A DNA stretch of 38,849 nt from Prevotella sp. (GTDB taxonomy: Bacteria > Bacteroidota > Bacteroidia > Bacteroidales > Bacteroidaceae), in NCBI GenBank assembly GCA_024695815.1, contig JAILHK010000040.1, forward strand, positions 1 through 38,849, written 5' to 3'. The stretch's first letter is position 1. Each line of letters begins with the position of its first letter. The notes beneath the pieces were generated by a model. The model was given only the letters and a program-made list of their open reading frames with translations. It was not told the DNA's origin and did not search any database. This document shows positions 8,595 through 17,442 of the stretch, one piece after another. Made by a program: the position numbers and the translations under genes.

Positions 8595-9610
8595 ACGAAC
8601 AAACTAGCAACAATCTCCTCCCCCTTGGGGAGGCCGGGAGGGGGTCCATCCGCGTGGGGGTTTTAGGCGCCGCCGGCTACACTGGTGGCGAGTTGATTCG
8701 TCTTCTGCTGAACCATCCCGAGGCAGAGATTGTATTTGCTAACTCTGAGAGTAATGCTGGCAATCTGGTGTCGGACGTACACGAAGGACTCATCGGCGAA
8801 ACTGACTTGAAGTTTACCAGCGAGATGCCTTTCGACAAGGTGGACGTGGTGTTCTTCTGCTTCGGACACGGCAAGAGCGAGGCGTTCTTGAAGGAACACG
8901 ACATCCCTGCCAACGTGAAGATCATCGACCTGGCACAGGACTTCCGTATCAAAGGCGACCACGACTATGTATATGGTCTGCCCGAGACGCACCACGACAC
9001 CATCAGCACGGCACAGCACCTGGCAAACCCGGGCTGCTTTGCCACATGTATCCAACTGGCTATGCTGCCGGCACTGAAAGCGGGCATCATCAGTGGCGAC
9101 ATTCACATCAACGGCATCACGGGTAGCACCGGTGCCGGACAGAAGCCTGGCGCCACCACACATTTCTCCTGGCGCAACGACAATATCTCGGTCTATAAGA
9201 CCTTCAAGCACCAGCATCTGCTGGAAATCAACCAGACGGTGCAGGAGTTGTTCCCCGGCTACGACGGACGCTTACTGTTCATTCCACAGCGTGGCTGCTT
9301 TGCCCGTGGCATCTTCGTTACAGCCTACGCCAAGTGCGACAAGTCGCTGGAGGAGGTTCAGCAGATCTATGCTGACTACTATCAGGATGCTGCCTTCACC
9401 CATTTCACCACCAAGAGTCCCGACATGAAGCAGGTGGTGAACACCAACAAGGCTGTGGTCTATGTGGAGAAATACGAGGACCAGCTCCTCATGATCTCGT
9501 GCATCGACAACCTGCTGAAGGGTGCTGTGGGACAGGCTGTGCAAAACATGAATATCATGTTCGGCCTCGACGAGAAAGCCGGACTGAATCTGAAGGCTTC
9601 TGCTTTCTAA
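8591..9610 (+). CDS. argC: N-acyl-gamma-glutamyl-phosphate reductase (ArgC) with repeat-derived N-terminus
   Basis: ArgC reduces N-acylglutamyl phosphate to the semialdehyde. The dinucleotide-binding loop GAAGYTG is at residues 26-32 and the catalytic cysteine at 149 in NPGCFATC. The frame from ATG 8591 gives 339 residues. Relatives normally begin at the equivalent of residue 19 or 20 (M-I-R-V-G-V-L-G); here that Met is Ser (TCC) and no ATG, the only likely start, lies nearer than 8591. A GTG at 8654 falls inside the conserved beta strand. The first 19 residues, including NLLPLGEAGRGS, are therefore encoded by the GC-rich repeat. The acyl group may be succinyl rather than acetyl, to match the transcarbamylase at 20292. 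Confidence 0.93.
   Translation: MNEQTSNNLLPLGEAGRGSIRVGVLGAAGYTGGELIRLLLNHPEAEIVFANSESNAGNLVSDVHEGLIGETDLKFTSEMPFDKVDVVFFCFGHGKSEAFLKEHDIPANVKIIDLAQDFRIKGDHDYVYGLPETHHDTISTAQHLANPGCFATCIQLAMLPALKAGIISGDIHINGITGSTGAGQKPGATTHFSWRNDNISVYKTFKHQHLLEINQTVQELFPGYDGRLLFIPQRGCFARGIFVTAYAKCDKSLEEVQQIYADYYQDAAFTHFTTKSPDMKQVVNTNKAVVYVEKYEDQLLMISCIDNLLKGAVGQAVQNMNIMFGLDEKAGLNLKASAF
8615..8646 (-). repeat. GC-rich repeat, right copy, inside the argC reading frame
   Basis: Inverted relative to the 8147 copy. It contains CCCCCTTGGGGAGGCCGGGA and ends GGGGGTCC directly before the conserved argC coding sequence. It is translated as LLPLGEAGRGS in ArgC. Confidence 0.85.
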
Positions 9611-9634
9611 CCAACAAAAAAGAAAGGAAACAAT

Positions 9635-10762
9635 ATGAAACTATTCGACGTCTATCCTCTATTCGATGTGAACATCGTCAAGGGAGAAGGTTGTAAGGTA
9701 TGGGACGAGAAGGGACAGGAATACCTGGACCTGTATGGCGGTCATGCCGTCATCTCGATTGGTCATGCACACCCCCATTATATTAAAAAGGTGTCAGAGC
9801 AACTACAGAAGTTGGGCTTCTACTCAAACTCGGTGCATAACAACCTGCAGGTGGAACTGGCCGAGAAGTTGGGCAAGCTGTCGGGCTATGAGGACTACCA
9901 GCTGTTTTTGGTGAACAGCGGTGCCGAGGCCAACGAGAACGCCCTGAAGCTGGCTTCGTTTAAGACGGGTAACACCCGCGTGCTTTCTGCCCACAAGGCT
10001 TTCCACGGTCGTACGTCACTGGCCGTAGAGGTGACCAACAACCCCAAGATTGTGGCTCCTATCAACGACAACCACCATGCTAAATTCCTGCCTCTAGACG
10101 ACATCGAAGGCTGGGTGCGCGAGATGGTGAAAGGCGGCGTGGCTGCTGCCATCCTGGAGTGCATCCAGGGCGTTGGCGGCATTCGCATGGCTACACCTGA
10201 GTTTGCCCAGAGTCTGGCTTATGCCTGCAAGCGATTCGGTGCGGTGCTGATATGCGACGAGATTCAGTGTGGCTATGGCCGTAGCGGTAAGTTCTTTGCA
10301 CACCAGTGGCTGGACATCAAACCCGACATCATCACCGTGGCCAAGGGTATCGGCAACGGCTTCCCCATGTCGGGCGTGCTGATCTCGCCAGAGTTCAAGC
10401 CTCAGTTCGGACAACTGGGTACCACCTTTGGTGGCAACCACCTGGCTTGTTCGGCAGCACTGGCTGTGCTCGACGTGATTGAGCAGGAAGACCTGATCGA
10501 GAACGCCCGTGTGACCGGCGACTACCTGATGGAGAAGCTGCGTTCGCTGAACCACCCCATGATTAAAGAGGTACGCGGTCGCGGTCTGATGATTGGCATC
10601 GAGCTGAACGAGCCTCAGAAGCCTGTTCGCGAACGTCTGGTTTACGAGCAGCATGTGTTCACGGGCTGTTCGGGCGAGAACGTGCTGCGCTTGCTGCCAC
10701 CACTGACCTTCAGTAAAGATATGGCCGACGAATTCATTATACGTTTAGAGAAAGCATTATGA
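9635..10762 (+). CDS. argD: Acetylornithine/succinylornithine aminotransferase
   Basis: A 375-residue class III PLP aminotransferase that interconverts N-acylglutamate semialdehyde and N-acylornithine. The PLP lysine is Lys237 in VAKGIGNGFP, and the cofactor-binding Asp is in CDEIQ at about 208. Other family markers are NSGAEANENALK and HGRT. It follows argC by 24 bp and overlaps proC by four bases (ATGA at 10759-10762). Confidence 0.95.
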   Translation: MKLFDVYPLFDVNIVKGEGCKVWDEKGQEYLDLYGGHAVISIGHAHPHYIKKVSEQLQKLGFYSNSVHNNLQVELAEKLGKLSGYEDYQLFLVNSGAEANENALKLASFKTGNTRVLSAHKAFHGRTSLAVEVTNNPKIVAPINDNHHAKFLPLDDIEGWVREMVKGGVAAAILECIQGVGGIRMATPEFAQSLAYACKRFGAVLICDEIQCGYGRSGKFFAHQWLDIKPDIITVAKGIGNGFPMSGVLISPEFKPQFGQLGTTFGGNHLACSAALAVLDVIEQEDLIENARVTGDYLMEKLRSLNHPMIKEVRGRGLMIGIELNEPQKPVRERLVYEQHVFTGCSGENVLRLLPPLTFSKDMADEFIIRLEKAL

Positions 10763-11529
10763 AAATAGCAGTTATAGGTGCTGGCGCCATGGGTGGCGCC
10801 ACCGTAGAAGGCATGATAAAGGCCGACTACTTCGACAATAAGAACATCACCGTAAGCGACCCTTCTGAGGCCGTATTGAATAAATTTGCGGCAAAGGGCA
10901 TCAACGTGACCACCGACAATGCGAAGGCTGCAGCCGAGGCCGACGTGGTGATGGTGTTTGTAAAGCCTTGGCTGGTGGAGCAGGTGCTGAAAGGCATCGC
11001 CCCCTCACTGACGGCAGAGAAAATCTTGGTGGTCATCGCTGCTGGCGTACCCTCGGCCAAGATCAAAGAATGGATTGGCATTGAGATGCCGCTGTTCCTC
11101 TGCATTCCAAACATCGCCATCGCTGAGCTGGCCTCAATGACATTCCTGGTTGCCGCCGCAGGCGAGCCCGCCCACACCAAGACGGTGAAGGATATCTTCG
11201 ATGCTATGGGCAGCACGCTGATGACCGACGAGCAGCACCTGGCTGCAGGTACCACACTGGCCTCTTGCGGCATAGCTTACGCCATGCGCTACATCCGCGC
11301 CGCTTCGGAAGGTGGTGTGGAGCTGGGCTTCAAGGCCGACCATGCCAAAGAGATTGTGATGCAGACCCTGCTGGGCGCCGTGAAGCTGTTGCAAGCCAGC
11401 GGCATGCACCCCGAGGCAGCTATTGACCTGGTGACTACACCTGGCGGACTGACCATCAAGGGACTGAACGAAATGGAGCATGCTGGATTCACATCGGCTG
11501 TGATTCGCGGATTGAAAGCAGGAGTTTGA
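10759..11529 (+). CDS. proC: Pyrroline-5-carboxylate reductase
   Basis: A 256-residue P5C reductase for the last step of proline synthesis. The NAD(P)-binding loop GAGAMGG is at residues 7-13, and the C-terminal signature TPGGLTIKGLNEME is present. Translational overlap with argD ties it to the arginine operon, which suggests joint control of the two glutamate-derived pathways. The first two proline enzymes are encoded separately at 15463-17416. Confidence 0.95.
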   Translation: MKIAVIGAGAMGGATVEGMIKADYFDNKNITVSDPSEAVLNKFAAKGINVTTDNAKAAAEADVVMVFVKPWLVEQVLKGIAPSLTAEKILVVIAAGVPSAKIKEWIGIEMPLFLCIPNIAIAELASMTFLVAAAGEPAHTKTVKDIFDAMGSTLMTDEQHLAAGTTLASCGIAYAMRYIRAASEGGVELGFKADHAKEIVMQTLLGAVKLLQASGMHPEAAIDLVTTPGGLTIKGLNEMEHAGFTSAVIRGLKAGV

Positions 11530-11530
11530 G

Positions 11531-11618
11531 TCCACCTCAGTGAGGGGACTACAGGGGTCTGAACAAGCGCAGACCTCCATAATAACAAAAAAAGGTCTGA
11601 TAAACGCTTGTTCAGGCC
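11531..11618 (+). promoter_or_regulatory. Nested inverted repeats between proC and the XRE-cupin gene
   Basis: GGTCTGAACAAGCG (11556-11569) pairs with CGCTTGTTCAGGCC (11605-11618) with one mismatch. An inner pair CAGACC (11570-11575) / GGTCTG (11594-11599) nests inside. A smaller fold with AGTCC/GGACT ends lies just before it (11529-11551). On the transcript this would be a stable structure at the end of the arg operon and in front of the regulator. It may be a terminator or attenuator; no T-run follows it. Confidence 0.5.
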
Positions 11619-11647
11619 TCCATCCCGAACTTAAGGGGCATAGAATT

Positions 11648-12205
11648 ATGGATGAACAACTAAAACAAATTGGTGAGCGTTTGCGCGGACTGCGCGATGT
11701 GCTTGACATTCCCGTCAGCGAGATGGCCGAGACCATCGGCATCGATGCTGCTAAATATGAAAAGATAGAGAAGGGCGAGATGGACATCACCATTTCGAAC
11801 CTGATGAAGATTGCCCATAAGTATGGCGTTTCTACCGAGGAGCTCATCTTTGCTGAGGCACCACACATGACCTCATACTACGTGACACGTAAGGGACAGG
11901 GCATGAGCATTGAGCGTACGAAGGCCTATAAATACCAGTCGCTGGTAGGTGGTTTCGTGGGTCACAAGGCTGACGTGTTCGTGGTCACGGTAGAACCAAA
12001 ACCAGGTGCACGCACCATCTACAAAAACAACCACCCCGGACAGGAGTTCAACCTGGTGCTGGAGGGCAAGATGGAACTGTATATTGCTGGCAAGACCATC
12101 ATCCTGGAAGAGGGCGACAGCATCTACTTTGATGCAACAAAGCCTCACGGCATGCTGGCCGTTGGCGACAAAGCAGTAAAATTCCTGGCATTCACAGTAG
12201 AATAA
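11648..12205 (+). CDS. XRE-family regulator with cupin sensor domain
   Basis: A 185-residue protein from ATG 11648. An N-terminal helix-turn-helix of the XRE type (residues 5-60, with MAETIGIDAAKYEKIEKGE) is joined to a C-terminal cupin (about 105-183, with HPGQEFNLVLEGKMEL and GDSIYFDATKPHG). The cupin half usually senses a small ligand. The start at 11648 is chosen because an upstream in-frame ATG (11540) would translate the inverted repeats. The next gene, an acyl-CoA synthetase, starts 31 bp downstream, so the regulator probably controls it and may sense its substrate or product. The ligand is unknown. Confidence 0.85.
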   Translation: MDEQLKQIGERLRGLRDVLDIPVSEMAETIGIDAAKYEKIEKGEMDITISNLMKIAHKYGVSTEELIFAEAPHMTSYYVTRKGQGMSIERTKAYKYQSLVGGFVGHKADVFVVTVEPKPGARTIYKNNHPGQEFNLVLEGKMELYIAGKTIILEEGDSIYFDATKPHGMLAVGDKAVKFLAFTVE

Positions 12206-12236
12206 GAGGAAGGAAGACACAAAACGCAAAATAAAT

Positions 12237-13904
12237 ATGGTAGAGAGATTTTTAAAACAAACTCATTTCGAGTCTGTAGAGGATTACAATAAAAACTTAG
12301 AGTTCATCATACCTGAGCACTTCAACTTTGCCTACGACGTGATGGACGCATGGGCTGCAGAGGCGCCCAACAAACTGGCACTGCTGTGGACCAACGACCA
12401 GGGCGAAGAGATTCGCGCCACCTACGCCGATCTGAAAGAGCAGAGCGATCAGGCAGCCAGCTACTTGCAGTCGTTGGGTATCGGCAAGGGCGACCCTGTC
12501 ATGCTGATACTGAAGCGCCGCTATGAGTGGTGGATTGTGATGCTGGCACTGTGTAAGATTGGTGCCGTGGTGATTCCCGCCACCCACATGCTGACCAAGC
12601 ACGACATTGTGTATCGCAACACGCGCGCCTCAATCAAATCAATCATCTGCGTGGACGATCCTTATGTCTGCGAACAGATTCGTCTGGCTATGTCCGAGAG
12701 TCCTTCTGTGAAGGAATACATCACCATCACCGATCACGGCAAACCCATCCCCGAAGGCTTCCGCGACTATCAGTCGGAGGTGGTGAAGGCTCCTAAGTTC
12801 GAACGTCCGGCCTTCGTCAACAACAACGAGGACACGATGATTATGTACTTCACCAGCGGTACCAGCGGTGAGCCTAAGATGGTGGCACACGACTACCTCT
12901 ATGCCATGGGCCACCTGACAACAGGTGTGTTCTGGCACAACCTGCACGAAGGCTCACTCCACCTGACAGTGGCTGATACCGGTTGGGGTAAGGCCGTTTG
13001 GGGTAAGTTCTACGGTCAGTGGTTTGCCGGTGCTACGGTCTTCGTGTTCGACCACGAGAAGTTTAATGCCGACACACTGTTGCGCCAGATGGAGAAATAC
13101 AAGGTGACCTCATTCTGTGCACCTCCCACCATCTACCGCTTCATGATTCGCGAGGATCTGTCGAAGTATGACCTCAGCTCATTGCAATACTGCACCACCG
13201 CAGGCGAAGCACTGAACCCCGCAGTATATGATAAGTTCTTCGAGAAGACAGGCATCCGCATGATGGAAGGTTTCGGTCAGACCGAGACCACGATGACACT
13301 GGGCACCTTCCCCTGGATGACACCGAAACCTGGTTCAATGGGTATTCCCAATGCTCAGTACAACATCGACTTGCTGCGTGCTGATGGCACACCATGTGAG
13401 GACGGTGAAAAGGGCGAGATTGTGGTTCGCGTAGGCGACAAGAAGCCTGTGGGTCTGTTCAAGGGTTACTACCGCGATGAGGAGAAGACCCGCGAGGCGT
13501 GGCACGACGGTATCTATCACACCGGCGACATGGCTTGGCGTGATGAAGACGGCTACTACTGGTTTGAAGGACGTATCGACGACGTCATCAAGTCGTCGGG
13601 CTATCGCATTGGTCCGTTCGAGGTTGAGAGCGCACTGATGACCCACCCCGCTGTGGTTGAGTGTGCCATCACCGGTGTGCCCGACGATATCCGTGGCATG
13701 GTGGTAAAGGCTACCGTGGTACTGGGCAAGGAGTGGAAAGACAAGGCTGGCGACGACCTGGTGAAGGAGTTGCAACAGCACGTCAAGAAGGAGACCGCAC
13801 CCTACAAATATCCCCGTATCGTGGAGTTTGTTGATGAGTTGCCAAAGACCATCTCGGGTAAGATACGACGCGTTGAAATCAGAAAGAAAGACGCAGAGAA
13901 ATAA
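12237..13904 (+). CDS. AMP-dependent acyl-CoA synthetase (acetyl/medium-chain type)
   Basis: A 555-residue adenylate-forming enzyme that activates a carboxylic acid with ATP and CoA. The P-loop YFTSGTSGEPKM is at 205-216, the adenine-binding segment GFGQTE follows mid-protein, the hinge region contains YWFEGRIDDVIKSSGYRIGP, and the C-terminal catalytic lysine is Lys542 in KTISGKIRR. The sequence looks like the MACS/acetyl-CoA-synthetase-like branch rather than canonical Acs, which is longer. Substrate cannot be read from sequence; a short or medium-chain or aryl acid is plausible. It is transcribed with the XRE-cupin gene and ends at a bidirectional terminator. Confidence 0.88.
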   Translation: MVERFLKQTHFESVEDYNKNLEFIIPEHFNFAYDVMDAWAAEAPNKLALLWTNDQGEEIRATYADLKEQSDQAASYLQSLGIGKGDPVMLILKRRYEWWIVMLALCKIGAVVIPATHMLTKHDIVYRNTRASIKSIICVDDPYVCEQIRLAMSESPSVKEYITITDHGKPIPEGFRDYQSEVVKAPKFERPAFVNNNEDTMIMYFTSGTSGEPKMVAHDYLYAMGHLTTGVFWHNLHEGSLHLTVADTGWGKAVWGKFYGQWFAGATVFVFDHEKFNADTLLRQMEKYKVTSFCAPPTIYRFMIREDLSKYDLSSLQYCTTAGEALNPAVYDKFFEKTGIRMMEGFGQTETTMTLGTFPWMTPKPGSMGIPNAQYNIDLLRADGTPCEDGEKGEIVVRVGDKKPVGLFKGYYRDEEKTREAWHDGIYHTGDMAWRDEDGYYWFEGRIDDVIKSSGYRIGPFEVESALMTHPAVVECAITGVPDDIRGMVVKATVVLGKEWKDKAGDDLVKELQQHVKKETAPYKYPRIVEFVDELPKTISGKIRRVEIRKKDAEK

Positions 13905-13920
13905 TCAGAAATAATCACAA

Positions 13921-13951
13921 AAAACGGGAACCGCAATAGTTCCCGTTTTTT
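13921..13951. terminator. Bidirectional terminator between convergent genes
   Basis: AAAACGGGAAC (13921-13931) pairs with GTTCCCGTTTT (13939-13949), with an A-run on the left and a T-run on the right. It serves the plus-strand synthetase gene and the minus-strand symporter gene. Confidence 0.9.
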
Positions 13952-15354
13952 TATTCCCAACACTCGAGCTCCTTCTCCAACTCTGGAATCTGGCTACGAT
14001 GGAACACCGGTTCCTTGACACCGCGACGCTTCTGACTGCGATAGTCGTCTAGGAGGCGGAAGACATAGCGGCCCAACAGGACAATGGCAACGAGATTGCA
14101 AAATGTCAGGAAGGCCATAAAGAAATCAACGATATTCCACACCAATTCGAAACTGGCCAGGGCACCGAAGATCACCATCACGCCACCTGAGAAAATGCGA
14201 TAGAGGGTCATCACCTTGGTATTATTGGTGATAAAACGGATGTTGGCTTCACCATAATAATAATTACCTATGATGCTGGAAAAGGCAAACAGGAAGATGG
14301 CCACAGCCACAAAGACAGGGCCTGCGCTACCTATCTCCGACTGTAGCGCCGACTGCGTCAGGGCGATGCCATTCAGTTCGGGATTGCTATAAAGACCACT
14401 AATCAGGATGATGAATGCGGTGCACGAGCATACCAACAGGGTATCGGTAAACACGCCCAGCGCCTGTATCAGTCCTTGTTTAACAGGGTGACTGGTGGCT
14501 GCCGTGGCTGCCACATTAGGTGCACTACCCTCACCGGCCTCGTTAGAAAAGAGTCCTCGCTTGACACCATACATAATCGTGGCTCCAATACCACCGCCAG
14601 CTACCTGATGAATGCCAAAGGCATCCGACAGTATCACCTTCATAACAACGGGAATCTTTTCAATATTGGCCAGAATAATAAAGACAGCTAAAGCCACATA
14701 GCCAACAGCCATCACTGGGACCAGCACAGAACTAACCTTTGCAATGCGCTGGATGCCACCAAAGACAATGAGCAAGGCCATCAACGACAGGGTAAGGCCG
14801 ACCCAAACGGGCGACCATCCGAAGGCTTCCTGCATGGCGCCACAGATGGTATTGGACTGTATGGAATTGTTGGAAAGACCAAACTGACAGGTGATCAGCA
14901 CGGCAAAGGTGACAGCCATCCAACGCTGATGAAGACCACGCTGAATATAATAGGCTGGACCGCCAATGAACGAGTCCTTATGTTTCTGCTTAAACAGCTG
15001 GGCAAGCGTTGACTCCACAAAAGCGGTAGCCGAGCCAATCAGCGCAATGACCCACATCCAGAACACTGCACCGGGACCACCGATGGCAATGGCCGACGCC
15101 ACACCGGCCAAGTTACCAGTACCTACACGCGTGGCCACCGACACGGCAAAGGCCTGGAAAGAAGAGATATGCTTCACGCCATGTGTCGTATCAACAGCAG
15201 ATTCTGTTAGAAGGCGAACCATCTCGCCCAACATGCGGAACTGCACAAAACGCGTACGCCAAGTGAACCACAACCCGCAGCCCACCAAGGCACCAATCAG
15301 CACATAAGTCCAAAGGGCATCGTTAACCTGAGTAATCAACTGATTTATATCCAT
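13951..15354 (-). CDS. Sodium:amino acid symporter (AGCS family)
   Basis: A 467-residue inner-membrane protein of the alanine or glycine:cation symporter family, which imports alanine or glycine with sodium. Family segments are clear: VATRVGTGNLAGVASAIAIGGPGAVFWMW (near residues 74-103), FIGGPAYYIQRG, and GLFSNEAGEGSAPN. About ten membrane segments can be seen. It diverges from proBA across a 108-bp region with back-to-back promoters. Whether it takes alanine, glycine or another small amino acid cannot be told. Confidence 0.92.
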   Translation of the reverse strand: MDINQLITQVNDALWTYVLIGALVGCGLWFTWRTRFVQFRMLGEMVRLLTESAVDTTHGVKHISSFQAFAVSVATRVGTGNLAGVASAIAIGGPGAVFWMWVIALIGSATAFVESTLAQLFKQKHKDSFIGGPAYYIQRGLHQRWMAVTFAVLITCQFGLSNNSIQSNTICGAMQEAFGWSPVWVGLTLSLMALLIVFGGIQRIAKVSSVLVPVMAVGYVALAVFIILANIEKIPVVMKVILSDAFGIHQVAGGGIGATIMYGVKRGLFSNEAGEGSAPNVAATAATSHPVKQGLIQALGVFTDTLLVCSCTAFIILISGLYSNPELNGIALTQSALQSEIGSAGPVFVAVAIFLFAFSSIIGNYYYGEANIRFITNNTKVMTLYRIFSGGVMVIFGALASFELVWNIVDFFMAFLTFCNLVAIVLLGRYVFRLLDDYRSQKRRGVKEPVFHRSQIPELEKELECWE

Positions 15355-15395
15355 CGGAATTTTACTTATTTACTTATTTTTTCGATTATACGCTG

Positions 15396-15403
15396 CAAAA
15401 TTA
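15396..15403 (-). promoter_or_regulatory. -7 box of the symporter promoter
   Basis: TAATTTTG on the minus strand, about 45 bp before the symporter start. No good -33 box is seen. It forms the left arm of an inverted repeat with the proB promoter. Confidence 0.65.
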
Positions 15404-15416
15404 CAAATATTATTCG

Positions 15417-15424
15417 TAAATTTG
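15417..15424 (+). promoter_or_regulatory. -7 box of the proBA promoter
   Basis: TAAATTTG about 40 bp before the proB start. GCTGCAAAATTAC (15393-15405) and GTAAATTTGCAGC (15417-15429) are inverted copies with one mismatch, so the two divergent start sites are mirror images. Confidence 0.7.
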
Positions 15425-15462
15425 CAGCAGATTGTTATTTTTATTGAGAAAAAGGATACACA

Positions 15463-16242
15463 ATGAAGAGAAGAATCGTTATCAAAGTGGGATCGAACGC
15501 CCTGACACGCACTGACGGGCGCCTCGACGTGACACGCATGTCGGCGCTGGTGGACCAGATTGCCTGGCTGCGTCAGCAAGACTTCGAGGTGATACTGGTA
15601 TCGTCGGGTGCCGTGGCCTGTGGACGTCGTGAGTTGAAGGCCACCCACGAGCTGGACTCCGTAGAGCAGCGCCAGCTGTTCTCCGCCATGGGTCAGGCCA
15701 AACTGATAGGTCTGTATTACGACCTCTTCCGCGAATATCATATTCATGTAGGACAGGTGCTGACGATGAAAGAGAACTTCAGTCCGGGCGAACAGTACAA
15801 GAACCAGCAGGCATGTATGCGCGTGATGCTGGAGAATGGTGTATTGCCCATTGTCAACGAGAACGACACCGTGAGCGTCACAGAGCTGATGTTCACCGAT
15901 AACGACGAACTCTCTGGCCTCATCGCCCAGATGATGGAGGCCGACACACTGATACTGTTGTCGAACATTGACGGCATCTACACCGGCAACCCAGCAGACC
16001 CACAGTCGCAACTCATCAAGGAGGTGGCTCCTGGCAGCGACCTCTCACAGTATATCCAGACCGAGAAGAGCTCTGCCGGTCGTGGCGGCATGCAGTCTAA
16101 ATATGCCACGGCATCGAAGATTCAGGCCGCAGGCATACGCGTCATCATTGCCAACGGCAAACGCGACAACATCCTTATCAACCTCATCGAAGATTCTATC
16201 CACACACCACATACAGAATTCTTAGTCCATGCAACTCACTGA
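15463..16242 (+). CDS. proB: Glutamate 5-kinase, short form
   Basis: A 259-residue amino acid kinase that phosphorylates glutamate in the first step of proline synthesis. The start [14 protein letters not shown] is the nucleotide-binding strand of the family, and NENDTVSV and GRGGMQSK mark substrate and ATP contacts. The C-terminal PUA domain found in E. coli ProB is absent; this is a known shorter version. The gene overlaps proA by 14 bases. Confidence 0.95.
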   Translation: MKRRIVIKVGSNALTRTDGRLDVTRMSALVDQIAWLRQQDFEVILVSSGAVACGRRELKATHELDSVEQRQLFSAMGQAKLIGLYYDLFREYHIHVGQVLTMKENFSPGEQYKNQQACMRVMLENGVLPIVNENDTVSVTELMFTDNDELSGLIAQMMEADTLILLSNIDGIYTGNPADPQSQLIKEVAPGSDLSQYIQTEKSSAGRGGMQSKYATASKIQAAGIRVIIANGKRDNILINLIEDSIHTPHTEFLVHATH

Positions 16243-17416
16243 TACTTTCAAGCGAGTGAAGCAAGCCAGCAAACGACTGAGCCTGCTCACCGACGAACAA
16301 CGTAACGAGATACTTCTTGCAGTCAGCAATGCCATTGTGCAACAGCAACAGCGCATCTTGGAGGCCAATGCCAAAGACCTGAGCAAGATGGAGAAATCGA
16401 ACCCGCTCTACGACCGTCTGCAACTGACGGAGAGCAGACTGGAAGGTATTGCTGCCGACATGCGCAACGTGGCCATGCTGCCTTCACCGCTGGGACATGT
16501 GACTAAAGCCAAGACGCTGCCTAACGGTTTGCGTCTGTGCCGTGTGTCTGTGCCCTTCGGTGTGATTGGCATGATCTACGAAGCACGCCCTAACGTGACG
16601 TTCGACGTGTTCTCGCTTTGCTTCAAAAGCGGCAATGCCTGCGTGCTGAAGGGTGGCAAGGATGCCGACTGCAGCAACCGTGAGGAGGTGGCACTCATTC
16701 ATGAAGTGCTAGAACAATATGGTATTTCGAAGGATGTGGTGGCCTTGTTGCCTGCCACCCACGAGGCTACGGGCGAGATGCTGAACGCCGTGGGCTACAT
16801 AGACCTGTGCATACCTCGCGGCGGCAGAAAGCTTATTGACTTCGTACGCGACACAGCCCGCATCCCCGTTATCGAAACAGGTGCTGGCGTGGTGCATATC
16901 TATTTCGATAAAGATGGTGACCTTGAGAAAGGCAAAGCCATTGTCAATAATGCCAAAACACGTCGCGTCAGTGTATGCAATGCGCTCGACACGCTGCTTA
17001 TCCACAAAGACAGGGAGGGCGACCTAGATGAGTTGTTGGCTCCAATGAAAGGAAAGGTAGCGTTTTACTTCAATGACGAGAGTCGCTACGACACAGAGTT
17101 CATGGACTACAAGATGAATGTCGTCATCGTCAACTCCTTGGAGGATGCACTCGACCATATAGACCAACACGGCAGCGGGCATAGCGAGGCCATCATCACC
17201 GAGGATGAAGCAGCCGCGCGTCAGTTCCAGGCTCATGTGGATGCAGCCTGCGTCTATTGGAACGCTCCTACCTCGTTCACCGACGGTGCACAGTTCGGAC
17301 TGGGCGCCGAGATAGGCATCTCTACCCAAAAGTTAGGCCCTCGCGGTCCGATGGCCCTAGAAGAAATCACCACCTACAAGTGGCTTATCGAAGGCGAAGG
17401 ACAGATCAGACCATAA
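16229..17416 (+). CDS. proA: Gamma-glutamyl phosphate reductase
   Basis: A 395-residue aldehyde-dehydrogenase-fold enzyme for the second step of proline synthesis. The catalytic cysteine is Cys250 in [15 protein letters not shown], and [14 protein letters not shown] and [17 protein letters not shown] are typical. It starts within the end of proB, so the two are translationally coupled. Confidence 0.95.
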   Translation: MQLTDTFKRVKQASKRLSLLTDEQRNEILLAVSNAIVQQQQRILEANAKDLSKMEKSNPLYDRLQLTESRLEGIAADMRNVAMLPSPLGHVTKAKTLPNGLRLCRVSVPFGVIGMIYEARPNVTFDVFSLCFKSGNACVLKGGKDADCSNREEVALIHEVLEQYGISKDVVALLPATHEATGEMLNAVGYIDLCIPRGGRKLIDFVRDTARIPVIETGAGVVHIYFDKDGDLEKGKAIVNNAKTRRVSVCNALDTLLIHKDREGDLDELLAPMKGKVAFYFNDESRYDTEFMDYKMNVVIVNSLEDALDHIDQHGSGHSEAIITEDEAAARQFQAHVDAACVYWNAPTSFTDGAQFGLGAEIGISTQKLGPRGPMALEEITTYKWLIEGEGQIRP

Positions 17417-17421
17417 GAACA

Positions 17422-17437
17422 GTCAGACCTTTCTGAC
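17422..17437 (+). other. Small hairpin after proA
   Basis: GTCAGA pairs with TCTGAC across CCTT, six bases after the proA stop and just before the long terminator stem. Confidence 0.4.
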
Positions 17438-17442
17438 CAACA

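Larger units (their letters stand above)
8147..8646. mobile_element. Candidate repeat-bounded element carrying a DUF559 gene
   Basis: A DUF559 gene (8208-8594) lies between two GC-rich repeats in inverted orientation (8147-8192 and 8615-8646). The reverse complement of the right copy aligns with the left copy over about 31 bp with roughly eight differences, sharing CCCAAGGGG. The inside is AT-rich and the outside is GC-balanced arg-operon DNA. No clear target-site duplication and no transposase are seen. The arrangement recalls REP sequences flanking RAYT genes; calling it mobile is inference. Confidence 0.5.

Noticed and set aside
11540..11647. N-terminal extension of the XRE-cupin protein
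   Set aside because: It would translate the nested inverted repeats; the helix-turn-helix begins right after ATG 11648.
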